Assembly (NCBI GenBank): GCA_963769945.1
Contig: CAVYOA010000012.1
Span: 1-15,889 of the forward strand
Length of the DNA: 15,889 bases
Reading direction: 5' to 3'
Source of the DNA: WHSW01 sp963769945
GTDB lineage: Bacteria > Actinomycetota > Thermoleophilia > Solirubrobacterales > 70-9
How positions within the stretch are numbered: position 1 is the stretch's first letter; each line of letters begins with the position of its first letter. Below the pieces are notes generated by a model that ran no database searches, was not told where the DNA came from, and saw only the letters and a program-made list of their open reading frames with translations. Position numbers and translations under genes: made by a program. Of the stretch, positions 15,117 to 15,889 are shown piece after piece.

Positions 15117-15889
15117 GCCGGCGCCTGACCGAACGCCGCGAGATTGCGGCGCATCCGCACGGTGGTTCCCGCCGTGGCCCGGTCTATATCCACCTCGTCC
15201 ATCAACTCCTCGATCAATCCTAGACCGCGCCCCTGCGAGCCCGAGCGCGGTGCCCGCCAGCTGCCGAAGTCGCGAACCCGCACCTCGACGCCGGTGTCGT
15301 TGCGCCGGGCCTCGACCAGATAGGAGGCCTCGCCCGGCGGGTAGGCGTGCGCGATTGCGTTGGCGCTTGCCTCGCCGCAGGCGACGAGTGCCTCGTACGC
15401 TTCAGCGTCGCTGGCGCCGACCGCGCGCAGCCAACGCCCCAATGCCCGGCGCATCTGCGCCAGCGATTCGGGCTCGGCGCCGTAGCGTGATCTCCATCCG
15501 CTCCAGGGCCACCGGCTCGAGGCGGACCGCCAACAAGGCGACGTCGTCGCGCGGCGCCGCCTCGCGAAAGCGCGCTTGGAGCAACGCCCCGCAGAGCTCG
15601 TCTGGGACCGCCGAGACGCCGGCGGCGAACCCGCGCAGCCATTCCAGGCCCTCATCGAGCGAAGCGTCGGGGCGCTCCACCAGCCCATCCGTGTAGAGAA
15701 GCACGGTCGAGCCCGCAATCAGCGGCAGGTCGACTGCCTCGTAGTTGGGAAACGGCACGACCCCGAGCGGGCTGCCCGGCCGGGCCCTCGGCGAAGTGGG
15801 CTCCTCCGGTGGGGCCGATGACCAGGACCGGAGGGTGCGCCGCCGTAGCGAGACGAAGCCGCCCTTCCTCGGGGTCGATGACGCCGTAC
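15113..15889 (-). CDS. SpoIIE-like PP2C phosphatase fused to RsbW-like ATPase domain (5' partial, frameshifted)
   Basis: Only the C-terminal ~258 residues are in the window. The first part is a PPM/SpoIIE serine phosphatase: YGVIDPEEGRLRLATAAHPP, SPLGVVPFPNYEAV, VLLYTDGLVE and RDDVALLAVR, with metal-binding aspartates in the last two. The second is an RsbW/HATPase_c_2 domain: EASANAIAHAYPPGE (N-box), VRDFGSWR (G1) and GRGLGLIEELMDEVDI (G2). Coding changes frame twice. An extra base in 15775-15777 separates FAEGPAG from SPLGVV, and an extra base near 15488 separates LERMEI from RYGAEPES. The domains therefore belong to one polypeptide that could both dephosphorylate and phosphorylate the STAS protein encoded next, overlapping by four bases. 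A sensory N-terminus may lie beyond the edge. Confidence 0.83.

Overview
The window is GC-rich throughout, with GTG/TTG starts, short gaps between genes, OmpR-type and partner-switching regulators, and an LPxTG-type surface protein. This suggests a high-GC Gram-positive actinobacterium, by general resemblance perhaps Thermoleophilia/Solirubrobacterales. The lineage is an inference; no rRNA or other marker confirms it.

Layout. (1) 3-868 (+): endonuclease IV (nfo), with one apparent one-base deletion. (2) 885-3978: a regulatory island. A small LPFTG-anchored exported protein (-) and a small membrane-anchored protein (+) diverge from a control region that carries two opposed arrays of heptamers with an 11-bp period. 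A sensor kinase and an OmpR-family response regulator follow immediately. (3) 4014-4415 (-): a ten-cysteine protein of unknown function, convergent with the regulator across a hairpin. (4) 4482-8000 (-): intact dnaE; then a divergent SixA-like histidine phosphatase, and a proline-free coiled-coil protein (8514-10037, -). (5) 10239-13744: a surface-glycan pair in convergent orientation, an O-antigen-ligase/polymerase-like membrane protein with a TPR-like tail and a WbaP/WcaJ-type phosphoglycosyltransferase. (6) 13938-15889: a LuxR-HTH/GAF regulator converging on a partner-switching pair, a STAS antagonist and a SpoIIE-like phosphatase fused to an RsbW-like ATPase domain (5' end outside the window).

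Working together. The best candidate for something undescribed is the 1200-1390 control region. Its tandem heptamers have the geometry bound by OmpR/PhoB regulators, and such a regulator is encoded just downstream. The two divergent small envelope proteins also share a short QYxxTL-type motif. I infer an envelope-sensing circuit in which the two-component system controls both small proteins. Regions 5 and 6 look like envelope polysaccharide assembly and a general stress switch.

Sequence quality. Reading-frame continuity and conserved motifs indicate about ten one-base indels, most of them between 10.6 and 15.8 kb and several in homopolymer runs. They look more like sequencing errors than gene decay. 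Broken genes are therefore given with their full reconstructed extents; their repaired lengths are whole codon numbers, but that follows from how the repairs were chosen. No tRNA, rRNA, CRISPR array, insertion sequence or prophage was seen.
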